DNA of 64,000 bases, from the NCBI RefSeq assembly GCF_001666835.1, contig NZ_LZJF01000068.1:55350-119349 (forward strand). Reading direction: 5' to 3'. Origin of the DNA: Mycobacterium sp. E3251 (lineage in GTDB: Bacteria > Actinomycetota > Actinomycetes > Mycobacteriales > Mycobacteriaceae). This document shows positions 36,588 through 45,007 of this stretch, piece by piece. Under the pieces are notes generated by a model. That model made no database searches. It worked only from the letters and a program-made list of their open reading frames with translations, and was not told where the DNA came from. Positions within the stretch are counted from its first letter, which is position 1. Each line of letters opens with the position of its first letter. The position numbers were made by a program, and so were the translations under genes.

Positions 36588-37031
36588 CTACTTGCCGCCC
36601 TTGCGCTCCAGCACGCGTTTACGCAATCCCTTGGTGGCCGTGTCCATGAGGCTCTTGGAGCCTCGCTTGATCAAGAACCCGGGCACCGGCATCAACAGGT
36701 CCACGGTGAGGTCGAAGCTCACCCGGGTGGAGTCTCCGTCGGGCTTCAGGGTGTAGCGACCGTCTTGCGCGCGTTGCTGTTTGGCACTGACCAGAGTCCA
36801 GCTGACGCCGTCGTCGTGGACGGTGTACGCCAACTCCTGCTCGTCGCTGACGCCGACGAGCTTGACCACTTGCTTCGACCTGAGGGGGTGGCCCTGATCG
36901 TCCCGCTCGAGAACCTCCACCTTCTGATGAACCGAGGACCACTCGGGCAGCGCTTCGATGTCGAACAGCACATCCATTATCTGATCCGGTGTCGCTTCGA
37001 TGACGACTTCGCGGGATTCGGTGACAGCCAT
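36588..37031 (-). CDS. SRPBCC family protein
   Basis: A 147-residue protein with an SRPBCC entry pattern ([40 protein letters not shown]) and a C-terminal long helix ([23 protein letters not shown]). Mycobacteria carry many such cytosolic lipid-binding proteins. It lies 36 bp after fadB5 on the same strand, probably in the same transcript. Confidence 0.82.
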   Translation of the reverse strand: MAVTESREVVIEATPDQIMDVLFDIEALPEWSSVHQKVEVLERDDQGHPLRSKQVVKLVGVSDEQELAYTVHDDGVSWTLVSAKQQRAQDGRYTLKPDGDSTRVSFDLTVDLLMPVPGFLIKRGSKSLMDTATKGLRKRVLERKGGK

Positions 37032-37066
37032 GGCAGATAGATAACCACTGCGGCGCCGCTAAAAAC

Positions 37067-38071
37067 TCACGGCACCAGGACGACCTTGCCGACGTTCTCC
37101 CGGGCCACCAGGATGCGGTGCGCCTCCGGCGCCTCGGCGAAGGGCACCGCCGCATGGACGACGGGAGCGACCGTCCCCTCCGCGAGCGCCCTGGCCAGCG
37201 GAGTGATCCACGGCTCGAGCGTGCCGCGGTCGTCCCACAGCCGCAGCATGTTGAGGCCGATCACCGCCTTGGACTCCGAGAGTTGGTCGATCAGGTTGAA
37301 CCCGCGCAGCATCGCCAGCGCATGCGGGGCGGCCGCCCGCAGCGAGCGCTTCTCGCCATGCTGCAGGTTCGACACCCCGTACCCGACCAGCCGTCCGCCC
37401 GGCCGCAACAACGCGTAGGACCGGCGCAGCGAGGTGCCACCCAGCGCATCGAGCACCACGTCGTATAAATCCAGGCCGCGCCACCAACCGTCACGGCGGT
37501 AATCGATCGCCCGGTCCACCCCCAGTTCGGCCAGCTTCTCGTGTTTCGCCGGTGACGCGGTGCCGTGCACCTCGGCCCCGGCGGCCTTCGCGAACTGGAT
37601 GGCCGCGATGCCGACGCCGCCGGCCGCGGCGTGCACCAGCACCCTTTCCCCGGGGCGCAGCGACCCGTATCCGTGCAGCGCGGCCCATGCGGTCGCGTAG
37701 TTGACGGGGACGGCGGCGCCCTGTTCGAAGCTCATCGCGGCCGGCAGCGGCACCGAGTCGCTCGCAGCCACGTTGACGATCTCGGCATAGCCGCCGAAGC
37801 GGGTACCCGCCAGCACCCGGTCGCCGACGCGGCCCGGATCGACACCGTCGCCGACGGCCTCGACGGTCCCGGCGACTTCGTAGCCCACCACCGCCGGCAG
37901 CTTCGGCGCATCGGGGTACAGGCCCACGCGGGCGAGGTGGTCGGCGAAGTTGACCCCCGCCGCGCGCACCGCGACCCGCAGCTGCCCCGGGCCCGGGGGC
38001 GGGGGATCGGGCCGCTGCTCGACCCGCAGCACCGACGGACCGCCGCGCTTGGTGATGACGACTGCGCGCAT
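37067..38071 (-). CDS. fadB5: Quinone-oxidoreductase-like MDR protein FadB5
   Basis: Starting at ATG 38071 (MRAVVITKRGGPSVLRVEQR) with an AGAAGG site upstream gives 334 residues, the length I recall for Rv1912c. It is zinc-independent: the Cys ligands of alcohol dehydrogenases are missing. The nucleotide motif is AAAGGVGIAAIQFAKAAG. NADPH-dependent reduction of quinones or enones is typical of the family, and despite the gene name it is not a FadB hydroxyacyl-CoA dehydrogenase. It is divergent from the MBL-fold gene. Confidence 0.88.
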   Translation of the reverse strand: MRAVVITKRGGPSVLRVEQRPDPPPPGPGQLRVAVRAAGVNFADHLARVGLYPDAPKLPAVVGYEVAGTVEAVGDGVDPGRVGDRVLAGTRFGGYAEIVNVAASDSVPLPAAMSFEQGAAVPVNYATAWAALHGYGSLRPGERVLVHAAAGGVGIAAIQFAKAAGAEVHGTASPAKHEKLAELGVDRAIDYRRDGWWRGLDLYDVVLDALGGTSLRRSYALLRPGGRLVGYGVSNLQHGEKRSLRAAAPHALAMLRGFNLIDQLSESKAVIGLNMLRLWDDRGTLEPWITPLARALAEGTVAPVVHAAVPFAEAPEAHRILVARENVGKVVLVP

Positions 38072-38154
38072 CGCGAATACCTTCTCTCCGGCCTTGTCTC
38101 CGGCTTCTGCCAACACGTCAACTATCTCCGACATGCTCAGCTAGCTTGCTGGGT

Positions 38155-38871
38155 GTGCATCTCGCCTGGGAACGGTTGACGGCCGGCGTGCATCGCTGCC
38201 GGCTGCCGTTCTGCGATGTCACGGTCGGACTCGTGTGGGGCAGCACCGGAGTACTGCTGGTCGACACCGGGACGACGCTGCCCGAGGCGCGCGCAATCGA
38301 CGCTGGCGTGCGACGGCTCGCCGGCCGCCCGGTCAGCGATATCGTCTTGACCCACAAGCACTTTGACCACGTGCTGGGTTCTTCGGCGTTTGCCGACGCG
38401 AACATCTACTGCGCGCCCGAGGTGGTCGAATGTCTGTCGTCGGGAACCGGGCGGATGCGCGAGGACGCGTTGGACCACGGCGCCGACGCCGCGGAGATAG
38501 ATCGAGCGATCGCGGCGTTGCGACCCCCGCGGCGCGGGGTCTTCAACGCCACCATCGACCTCGGTGATCGCGCCGTGACGATCGCCAACCTGGGCCGTGG
38601 CCACACCGCCTCCGATCTGGTGGTGGTGGCTCCCGGGGGAGCCGACGACCCGGTCGTCGTGTTCACCGGCGACCTGGTCGAAGAGTCCGCCGATCCCGCG
38701 ATCGACGCCGACTCGGACCTGGCGGCGTGGCCGGCCACCCTCGAGCGGCTGCTCGCGGTCGGCGGGCCGGACGCGGTGTACGTGCCGGGCCACGGAAGGG
38801 TCGTCGACGCGGAGTTCGTCCGTCGCCAGCGCGAGTGGTTGACCCGGCGCGCGGCCGGCGGCCCCGGCTGA
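38155..38871 (+). CDS. Metallo-beta-lactamase-fold hydrolase (Rv1913-like)
   Basis: A 238-residue hydrolase from GTG 38155. The dinuclear metal motif THKHFDH (HxHxDH) is at about residue 66, followed by GRGHTASD, the bridging Asp in FTGDLVEES and the C-terminal VPGHGRV. The TTG at 38146 is an alternative start. It probably hydrolyses an ester, thioester or lactone. The gap of 83 bp to fadB5 is a divergent promoter. It is upstream of aceA as Rv1913 is upstream of aceA in H37Rv. Confidence 0.87.
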   Translation: MHLAWERLTAGVHRCRLPFCDVTVGLVWGSTGVLLVDTGTTLPEARAIDAGVRRLAGRPVSDIVLTHKHFDHVLGSSAFADANIYCAPEVVECLSSGTGRMREDALDHGADAAEIDRAIAALRPPRRGVFNATIDLGDRAVTIANLGRGHTASDLVVVAPGGADDPVVVFTGDLVEESADPAIDADSDLAAWPATLERLLAVGGPDAVYVPGHGRVVDAEFVRRQREWLTRRAAGGPG

Positions 38872-39083
38872 GCCGGGGCTTGCGTACGAAAGGTGTTGCG
38901 CCGCAAGCGGTGCGCACCGAGACCGCCCGGGCGGCGCCCCGCGGCCGTGCCACGCCGTCGCCGGCTTGCGGATACAGGCGTCCGGCAACAGTTTTGGCAT
39001 GGGTCTTTCGGCCCCTGATTGAAAGGCCATCTCCGGGGATAGACTCCGTCCAGGGAAATCGTGCCGAAGAGGAGCGTAGGGCC

Positions 39084-41372
39084 ATGGCCATCATTGACTC
39101 GGACACCGAAGTCCGGACATCGTTCGAAGACGACATCGCCGCCACGCAGCGCTACATGGACGACCCGCGCTTCGCCGGCATCACGCGTCTCTACACGGCC
39201 CGCCAGGTAGTCGAGCAGCGCGGCACAATCCCGACCGACTACCCGGTGGCGCGCAACGCGGCCGCCGCCTTCTACGACCGGCTGCGCGAGCTGTTCGCCG
39301 CGAAGAAGAGCATCACGACGTTCGGCCCCTACTCGCCCGGCCAGGCGGTGGCCATGAAGCGGATGGGCATCGAGGGCATCTACCTCGGCGGCTGGGCGAC
39401 CTCGGCCAAGGGTTCCACCACCGAGGACCCGGGTCCCGACCTCGCCAGCTATCCCCTCAGCCAGGTGCCCGACGACGCGGCGGTGCTGGTGCGCGCCCTG
39501 CTCACCGCCGATCGCAACCAGCAATACCAGCGACTGAACATGACCGAACGGCAGCGCGCCACCACGCCCGCGTACGACTACCGGCCGTTCATCATCGCCG
39601 ACGCGGACACCGGCCACGGCGGTGACCCGCACGTGCGCAACCTAATCCGCCGCTTCGTCGAGGTCGGCGTGGCCGGCTACCACATCGAGGACCAGCGCCC
39701 GGGCACCAAGAAATGCGGCCACCAGGGCGGCAAGGTGCTGGTGCCGTCGGACGAACAGATCAAGCGGCTCAACGCGGCCCGGTTCCAGCTCGACGTCATG
39801 AAGGTGCCCGGCATCATCGTCGCCCGCACCGATGCCGAGGCGGCCAACCTGATCGACAGCCGCGCCGACGAGCGCGATCAGCCGTTCCTGCTCGGCGCCA
39901 CCAACCTCGACATCCCGTCGTACAAGGCGTGTTTCCTGGCGATGGTCCGGCGCTTCTACGAGCTGGGGGTCAAGGAACTCAACGGCCACCTGCTCTACGC
40001 TCTGCCCGATTCCGAGTACGGCGCCGCCACCGCCTGGCTGGAGCGTCAGGGCATCCAGAGTTTGATCTCGGACGCCGTGAACGCCCGGCGCGAGGACGGG
40101 CAAGGTTCGATCGACGACCTCTTCGACCAGGTCGAGTCGCGCTTTGTGGCCGCCTGGGAGGACGACGCGGGATTGATGACCTACGGCGAGGCCGTCGCGG
40201 AGGTGCTCTCGTTCGGCGAGACCGAAGACGAGTCGCCGAGCATGACCCCCGACGAGTGGCGCCAGTTCGCGGCGCGCGCATCGCTTTACACCGCACGGGA
40301 GAAGGCGAAGGAACTGGGCGTCGACCCGCCGTGGGACCCGGAGTTGTCGAAGACGCCGGAGGGCTACTACCAGATCCGCGGCGGCATTCCGTACGCCATC
40401 GCCAAGTCGCTCGCGGCCGCGCCGTTCGCCGACATCCTCTGGATGGAGACGAAGACCGCCGATCTCGCCGACGCACGCCAGTTCGCCGACGCGATCCACG
40501 CCGAATTCCCGGAGCAGATGCTGGCCTACAACCTCTCTCCGTCCTTCAACTGGGACACCACCGGGATGACCGATGATGAGATGAAGCGCTTCCCCGAGGA
40601 GCTCGGCAAGATGGGCTTCGTCTTCAACTTCATCACCTACGGCGGCCACCAGATCGACGGTGTTGCCGCCGAGGAGTTCGCCACGTCGCTGCAGCAGGAC
40701 GGGATGCTGGCGCTGGCTCGGCTGCAGCGCAAGATGCGCCTGGTCGAGTCGCCGTACCGGACCCCGCAGACGCTGGTCGGCGGACCACGCAGCGACGCCG
40801 CGCTGCAGGCGTCGTCCGGGCGTACGGCGACCACCAAGGCGATGGGCAAGGGCTCTACCCAGCATCAGCACCTCGCCCAGACCGAGGTGCCCAAGAAGCT
40901 GCTGGAGGAGTGGCTGGCGCTGTGGAGCGAGAACTACCAGCTGGGCGAAAAGCTGCGGGTGACCCTGCGGCCCCGCCGCGCCGGTTCGGACGTCCTCGAG
41001 CTCGGCATCTACGGCAACGGGGACGAGCAGCTGGCCAACGTCGTCGTCGATCCCATCAAGGACCGGCACGGCCGCAGCATCCTGCAGGTGCGTGACCAGA
41101 ACACCTTCGCCGAGAAGCTGCGCCAGAAGCGCCTGATGACGCTGATCCACCTCTGGCTGGTGCACCGGTTCAAGGCCGACGCGGTTTACTACGTCACGCC
41201 GACCGAGGACAACCTCTACCAGACCGAGAAGATGAAGTCCCACGGGATCTTCAGCGAGGTCTATCAGGAGGTCGGCGAGATCATCGTCGCCGAGGTGAAC
41301 AAGCCGCGCATCGCCGAGCTGCTGACACCCGACCGCGTGGCGCTGCGCAAGTTGATCACCAAGGAAGCCTAG
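39084..41372 (+). CDS. aceA: Isocitrate lyase 2, intact long form
   Basis: Isocitrate lyase and methylisocitrate lyase, for growth on fatty acids, propionyl-CoA and cholesterol-derived carbon. ATG 39084 with GGAG upstream gives 762 residues. The catalytic signature KKCGHQGGK has Cys211, with [11 protein letters not shown] and [13 protein letters not shown] as metal and substrate segments. A C-terminal extension of about 150 residues (from about residue 590) is typical of ICL2 and was reported to bind acetyl-CoA/propionyl-CoA allosterically. In H37Rv this gene is split into aceAa/aceAb; here it is uninterrupted. Confidence 0.97.
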   Translation: MAIIDSDTEVRTSFEDDIAATQRYMDDPRFAGITRLYTARQVVEQRGTIPTDYPVARNAAAAFYDRLRELFAAKKSITTFGPYSPGQAVAMKRMGIEGIYLGGWATSAKGSTTEDPGPDLASYPLSQVPDDAAVLVRALLTADRNQQYQRLNMTERQRATTPAYDYRPFIIADADTGHGGDPHVRNLIRRFVEVGVAGYHIEDQRPGTKKCGHQGGKVLVPSDEQIKRLNAARFQLDVMKVPGIIVARTDAEAANLIDSRADERDQPFLLGATNLDIPSYKACFLAMVRRFYELGVKELNGHLLYALPDSEYGAATAWLERQGIQSLISDAVNARREDGQGSIDDLFDQVESRFVAAWEDDAGLMTYGEAVAEVLSFGETEDESPSMTPDEWRQFAARASLYTAREKAKELGVDPPWDPELSKTPEGYYQIRGGIPYAIAKSLAAAPFADILWMETKTADLADARQFADAIHAEFPEQMLAYNLSPSFNWDTTGMTDDEMKRFPEELGKMGFVFNFITYGGHQIDGVAAEEFATSLQQDGMLALARLQRKMRLVESPYRTPQTLVGGPRSDAALQASSGRTATTKAMGKGSTQHQHLAQTEVPKKLLEEWLALWSENYQLGEKLRVTLRPRRAGSDVLELGIYGNGDEQLANVVVDPIKDRHGRSILQVRDQNTFAEKLRQKRLMTLIHLWLVHRFKADAVYYVTPTEDNLYQTEKMKSHGIFSEVYQEVGEIIVAEVNKPRIAELLTPDRVALRKLITKEA

Positions 41373-41524
41373 AGAGCGGATGCCGTTCGCCCAGGTGGCG
41401 CAGGGCTGAGTGCAGTTGCTGATGCGCCGAAACGCGGTATCCAATTTACGAATAAGAAAATTTCTTATTCTCGATGCAGCAAATTCCCGCACTGCAACTG
41501 TTGTCCGAGGATACGATTTGGCTC

Positions 41525-41559
41525 GCCGATGGCCCATTAGCCCGAGATGGGCCATCGGC
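41525..41559. terminator. Perfect hairpin, copy 1 of a shared-arm pair
   Basis: GCCGATGGCCCAT (41525-41537) and ATGGGCCATCGGC (41547-41559) form a 13-bp perfect stem with a 9-nt loop. It is 152 bp after the aceA stop and upstream of the small secreted gene. The 374-bp gap 41373-41746 holds no credible gene otherwise, but includes an AT-rich patch around 41440-41475. Confidence 0.65.
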
Positions 41560-41746
41560 TCCTAACGCGGCCACTCTGTCGCGCTTTCCTCTTCCGGCGG
41601 CACGATCACAGCCCCGCGGTGCGCCCGCGGGTGACCCAAGCCGTAACCGACGCAATCTGTCTTGTTGCAATAATTGCACAGGTGTAGATTTGTGCTATGG
41701 CTGCGCGCCATCCTCGTAGACGCGCTGGGACCGGAAGGAGCGGCTG

Positions 41747-41965
41747 ATGAAGGTGCAAAACCACAGGGCGGCTGCCGTGTTCGGCGGGATGACCGCGGTG
41801 ATGTTGGCGGTGGTATTCGGCGGAGTAAGTGCCGGCCCGACGGGCGGCGCGGGGGCGCCGGCCACGCACTCGTCGTCCCGCGTCGCGTTGGCCCCGCCTG
41901 ATGCAGCCGGAGCCGGCGTCCACTCGGCTACGCTTGCCGGCTGCGTGTCCGGTCTCGACTGCTAG
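41747..41965 (+). CDS. Small secreted protein of unknown function
   Basis: The 72-residue frame has an excellent GGAAGGAG site upstream of ATG 41747. The sequence is a signal peptide (MKVQNHRAAAVFGGMTAVML, cleavage near GVSAG) followed by only about 42 residues, Ala/Gly-rich and ending GCVSGLDC, so two or three cysteines could form a disulfide. It is flanked on both sides by hairpins that share stem sequence. It would be exported to the envelope or medium. Family not recognised. Confidence 0.65.
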   Translation: MKVQNHRAAAVFGGMTAVMLAVVFGGVSAGPTGGAGAPATHSSSRVALAPPDAAGAGVHSATLAGCVSGLDC

Positions 41966-41980
41966 CCGAACCGCGTGTAT

Positions 41981-42012
41981 CGATGGCCCATCCCCGGCGG
42001 GATGGGCCATCG
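41981..42012. terminator. Perfect hairpin, copy 2 of a shared-arm pair
   Basis: CGATGGCCCATCCC (41981-41994) pairs with GGGATGGGCCATCG (41999-42012) across a 4-nt loop CGGC. A 14-bp perfect stem with a tetraloop 16 bp after a stop codon is a strong terminator candidate. The arms share CGATGGCCCAT/ATGGGCCATCG with the hairpin at 41525. Confidence 0.75.
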
Positions 42013-42085
42013 GCGTTTCCGGGCAGAAGTCCCGCATCGAATCCCGTTTGCCCGGGTGCGCGCCGGGGTAAGGAGAAAGAACCAG

Positions 42086-42517
42086 TTGCCGTGGCGCAAG
42101 TGGGGATTGGGGACTTCGATGACATCAGCAGCCAGGACTTCGGTCGCGCTCTTCGGTGGTGCGGCGATGCTCGTGCTTGCGGTCGGGTGCGGCGGCGGCA
42201 ATAAGGGGCCGAGTAGCAGCAGCACCACCCCGACGACCACGCCGTCGTCCAGCGTGGCTCCGTCCACGCCCGGTGGCGGCGGCGGCGCTCCGGGCGGCCC
42301 GACGGGCGGTGGCGGCCCCGGCGGCGGTGGCGGCGGCGTTCCCGGCGGACCGACCGGTGGCGGTGGTCCGGGCGGCGGTGGCGGCGGCGTTCCCGGCGGT
42401 CCCACGGGGGGTGGCGGCCCCGGCGGCGGAGGCGGCAGCATCCCCGGTGTCGGCGGTGGCGGCGGCGGCCCGGGTGGCGGCGGCGGGTGCGTCGGCAACG
42501 TCTGCGGCGGCTACTGA
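42086..42517 (+). CDS. Glycine-rich putative lipoprotein with tandem repeats
   Basis: Exported protein. ATG 42119 gives 132 residues, while an in-frame TTG at 42086 has AAGGAG 10 nt upstream and adds MPWRKWGLGTS, a better basic signal-peptide start, so 42086 is preferred. The hydrophobic core ends in LAVGC, a possible lipobox. A Ser/Thr/Pro linker (SSSSTTPTTTPSSSVAPST) follows. Then come three near-identical 17-residue repeats of the form PGGPTGGGGPGGGGGGV and a Gly-rich tail with two cysteines (GGCVGNVCGGY). It is probably a wall-associated structural or flexible protein. PPE34/35, which H37Rv has near here, are absent. Confidence 0.7.
   Translation: MPWRKWGLGTSMTSAARTSVALFGGAAMLVLAVGCGGGNKGPSSSSTTPTTTPSSSVAPSTPGGGGGAPGGPTGGGGPGGGGGGVPGGPTGGGGPGGGGGGVPGGPTGGGGPGGGGGSIPGVGGGGGGPGGGGGCVGNVCGGY
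42290..42442 (+). repeat. Three 51-bp tandem repeats inside the glycine-rich gene
   Basis: Units at 42290-42340, 42341-42391 and 42392-42442 each encode 17 residues (PGGPTGGGG followed by PGGGGGGV, with the last ending SI). Identical periodicity at DNA level makes the copy number prone to slip between strains. Confidence 0.8.
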
Positions 42518-42572
42518 CGTCCGCACGCTGAGCCCGCCGGAACACACCGCGACAGAGACTTGTTCCCGTAGT

Positions 42573-42602
42573 CGGCGGGGCCGGGATTACCTGGCCCCGC
42601 CG
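42573..42602 (+). terminator. Hairpin terminator after the glycine-rich gene
   Basis: CGGCGGGGCC (42573-42582) and GGCCCCGCCG (42593-42602) make a 10-bp GC stem with a 10-nt loop, 56 bp after the stop and followed by GCTGAAAA. There is no U-tract. Confidence 0.55.
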
Positions 42603-42703
42603 GCTGAAAACTCGGTCTCGCCGAACTCGGCGGCGCCAACGCCCTAGGCCGGGCACCGCATTCGGGTTATGGTTCTGCGCAACTCGGCTGCAAGGGGACT
42701 TCA

Positions 42704-43867
42704 ATGGCGAAGCTCAGGTTTGGATACTTCATCGCCCCGTTCCATCGGGCCGGTACGAACCCCACGCTCGCATTGCAACGCGACCTGCAATTCATCGAGC
42801 ACCTCGATGCCCTCGGCTTCGACGAAGTGTGGATGGGCGAACACCACTCGGCCGGCAGCGAGATCATCAGCTCGCCCGAGGTTTTCATCGCGGCCGCGGC
42901 CGAGCGCGCCAAACGCATTCGCTTTGGCACCGGGGTCATTTCGCTCTCGTACCACAATCCGCTCTGGGTCGCCGACCGGCTGATGCTGCTGGATCACCTG
43001 ACCCACGGCCGGATCATCGGCGGCGTGGGCCCGGGCTCACTGCCCAGCGACTCGTCGATGATAGGGCTCACCCCCACGGACACGCGCGAGCTGCTCGAAA
43101 CGAACCTCGACATCGTCGTCCGGCTGCTGGCGGGGGAGACCGTGAGCGCCAAGACGGCCACACACCAGCTGTTCGACGCCAAGCTGCAGCTTGCCCCGTA
43201 CTCGGACGGCGGAATTCCGCTGTCGGTCGCCGCCGTCGCGTCGCCGACGGGAGCGCGGCTGGCCGGCAAGCATGGCATCGGCCTGCTCTCCATCGGGGCG
43301 ACGTTGACCGTCGAGGGCTTCAACGCGCTCTCGTATCACTGGGGCATCGTCGAGGAGCGCGCGGCGGCCTTCGGCACGCAGGTCGACCGCAAGAACTGGA
43401 GCCTGGTCGGCCTGTTCCACCTCGCCGAAACGGAAAAGCAGGCCCGGGAAGAGGTCAAGTTCGGCATCGAGCCGTGGTTCCGGTACTTCCAGAAGGTGGC
43501 CGCCTTCCCGCAGATGACGATGCCCGGCGAACAGCTGGACGAGATGATCGACGTCATCAACGACAACGGGGCGGGCGTGATCGGGACGCCCGAGCGGGCG
43601 CGCGAGCAGGTGCAGCGGCTGTGGGATCAGTCCGGCGGGTTCGGCTGCATGCTGCAGATGGGCCATGAGTGGGCCAACCCGGCCGCCACCAAACGGTCCG
43701 CCGAATTGTTTGCCGCCGAAGTCATGCCGCATTTCCAGGGCCAGGCGCAGCCGACGCTGGACGCCGCCGCGCGCGCCGGACAGGCCCGGGAGGGCTTGGC
43801 GCAGTCGCAGTTGGACGCGGTCGCGCACATGACGAAGAAGTATCAGGACGAGGTCGACGCGAAGTAG
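42704..43867 (+). CDS. LLM-class flavin-dependent (luciferase-like) monooxygenase
   Basis: A 387-residue bacterial-luciferase-like TIM barrel (LRFGYFIAPFHRAGTNPTLA, FDEVWMGEHHSAG, RIRFGTGVISLSYHNPLWVA, GRIIGGVGPGSLPSDSSMIG). The EHHS segment and the long tail fit FMN-dependent alkane/limonene-type LLM monooxygenases rather than F420 reductases, though in mycobacteria F420 use cannot be excluded by reading. AAGGGGA precedes the ATG. It would need a flavin reductase partner; none is adjacent. Confidence 0.88.
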   Translation: MAKLRFGYFIAPFHRAGTNPTLALQRDLQFIEHLDALGFDEVWMGEHHSAGSEIISSPEVFIAAAAERAKRIRFGTGVISLSYHNPLWVADRLMLLDHLTHGRIIGGVGPGSLPSDSSMIGLTPTDTRELLETNLDIVVRLLAGETVSAKTATHQLFDAKLQLAPYSDGGIPLSVAAVASPTGARLAGKHGIGLLSIGATLTVEGFNALSYHWGIVEERAAAFGTQVDRKNWSLVGLFHLAETEKQAREEVKFGIEPWFRYFQKVAAFPQMTMPGEQLDEMIDVINDNGAGVIGTPERAREQVQRLWDQSGGFGCMLQMGHEWANPAATKRSAELFAAEVMPHFQGQAQPTLDAAARAGQAREGLAQSQLDAVAHMTKKYQDEVDAK

Positions 43868-43938
43868 CGGGCGGACTTCATATTCGGGGAACAGCCGCCA
43901 CCCAGGCGGCAGCTAAAGTCTCGGCGCATAACCGAAGG

Positions 43939-44274
43939 ATGACCGCCCGCACCGCTGACCACCGCCGGCGACGAATGGGGCGCCTCCTTATCGCGGGAGC
44001 CGCGTCCGCCGCCCTGCTCACCCTCTTCGGCTCGGCGCAGGCACCGATGCGCCTGACCGACGTGGCCGTATCGCCCCAGACGCCGCCCAACTTCTCCGGC
44101 GGCTTTGCCGCCGATGACGACGACGACCAGGCCCAACTGCAGCAGCAGCTCGACCAGCAGCAGCTGCAACAGTCCATGCAGCAGGCGGAACAACAGAACG
44201 AGCAGGCCCAGCAGCAGTTCAATCAGGACATGCAGCAGCAGCAGACGTACGAGAACCAGTTCAACAACCCGTAG
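43939..44274 (+). CDS. Exported glutamine-rich protein of unknown function
   Basis: A 111-residue protein. A basic N-terminus (MTARTADHRRRRMGRL) and hydrophobic segment (IAGAASAALLTLFGSAQAP) form a signal peptide. After about 25 residues there is an acidic DDDDD patch and then a C-terminal half of about 55 residues that is roughly half glutamine (QLQQQLDQQQLQQSMQQAEQ), probably a coiled coil. The ATG follows AAGG almost directly, so the start could instead be ATG 43975. Low-complexity tail; function unknown. Confidence 0.65.
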   Translation: MTARTADHRRRRMGRLLIAGAASAALLTLFGSAQAPMRLTDVAVSPQTPPNFSGGFAADDDDDQAQLQQQLDQQQLQQSMQQAEQQNEQAQQQFNQDMQQQQTYENQFNNP

Positions 44275-44287
44275 CTCGTGAATCGAA

Positions 44288-44318
44288 GCGTGGCGGCCGC
44301 CGAGCGCGGCCGTCACGC
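44288..44318. terminator. Bidirectional hairpin between the Q-rich gene and the SRPBCC gene
   Basis: GCGTGGCGGCCGC (44288-44300) pairs with GCGGCCGTCACGC (44306-44318) over 13 positions with one G-T wobble and a 5-nt loop. It lies between convergent stops. Confidence 0.65.
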
Positions 44319-44332
44319 GCCATGCCAGGGTG

Positions 44333-44800
44333 CTACCGCCCTTCGCTCGATTCCCGCTCGGCGGCCTTCACCAGCCGGCCGGCGAAGAACCGGACCGCTC
44401 CGCCCATGGCGGCCCGCATCACCGGCCCCGTCCCGCGCACCCCCTCGGTGAACGAGCCGGTCCAGCGGATGTCGGTCCCGCCCGTCGGGTTCGGCGTGAA
44501 GACCACCTCGCCCGAGTAATCCTTGGCCGGAGTCGGGGGACCGACGAGCTTGTAGGCGTGCCGGCGGTCCTGCTCGTACTCGACGGTCTCTTCCTGTACC
44601 AGCACGGGCCACATGCCCACCTTGCGGACGGCCCCGATCCCACCGGGCGCGGGATCGCCCTGCCGGGCCCAGCTCGAGTGAACGACGATGGGCTTCGCCC
44701 ACTTCGACCAGTTGGCGCCGTCGGTCACGAGCCGAAACAGCGTCGCGGCGGGTGCGGTGCTGGTGCGGTTGATCTCGAATGAAAACGTCCTGCCTGACAT
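44333..44800 (-). CDS. SRPBCC family protein
   Basis: The 155 residues from ATG 44800 follow GGGGAG at 6 nt; the TTG at 44806 is less likely. The sequence MSGRTFSFEINRTSTAPAAT, then LFRLVTDGANWSKWAKP and the WTGSFTEGVRGTGPVMRAAM end are typical of polyketide-cyclase/dehydrase-like lipid-binding proteins. It is divergent from fadD31 across 207 bp in which I saw no clear operator. Confidence 0.82.
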   Translation of the reverse strand: MSGRTFSFEINRTSTAPAATLFRLVTDGANWSKWAKPIVVHSSWARQGDPAPGGIGAVRKVGMWPVLVQEETVEYEQDRRHAYKLVGPPTPAKDYSGEVVFTPNPTGGTDIRWTGSFTEGVRGTGPVMRAAMGGAVRFFAGRLVKAAERESSEGR

Positions 44801-45007
44801 GGCCAACTCCCCGGTGCAATCATCGACGACCCTGCATGCCGCCCGCGCGTAGGCTACCGCTCACGTTGCGGGCGCCGCGACGAGGGCGCACGACGGTCAC
44901 CGACGGGTCGGCGCCGACCGGCGAATTCGATTCTCACCGAAGGCCCTTCGCGCTTGGCGTGCCGATGATCACGTTCGCGGCACGGCGGCTGTGCCTACAG
45001 TGGGGCC

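Noticed and set aside
39642..41555. 637-codon minus-strand frame opposite aceA
   Set aside because: It lies within the isocitrate lyase gene on the other strand and has no recognisable motif or ribosome-binding site.
42290..42442. Possible CRISPR array in the 51-bp periodic region
   Set aside because: The units are contiguous, without unique spacers, in frame with a coding sequence, and no cas genes are present.
41928..42704. Proline-rich frames opposite the glycine-rich lipoprotein gene
   Set aside because: They are the complement of the GGN repeat codons. The plus-strand frame has the signal peptide and ribosome-binding site.
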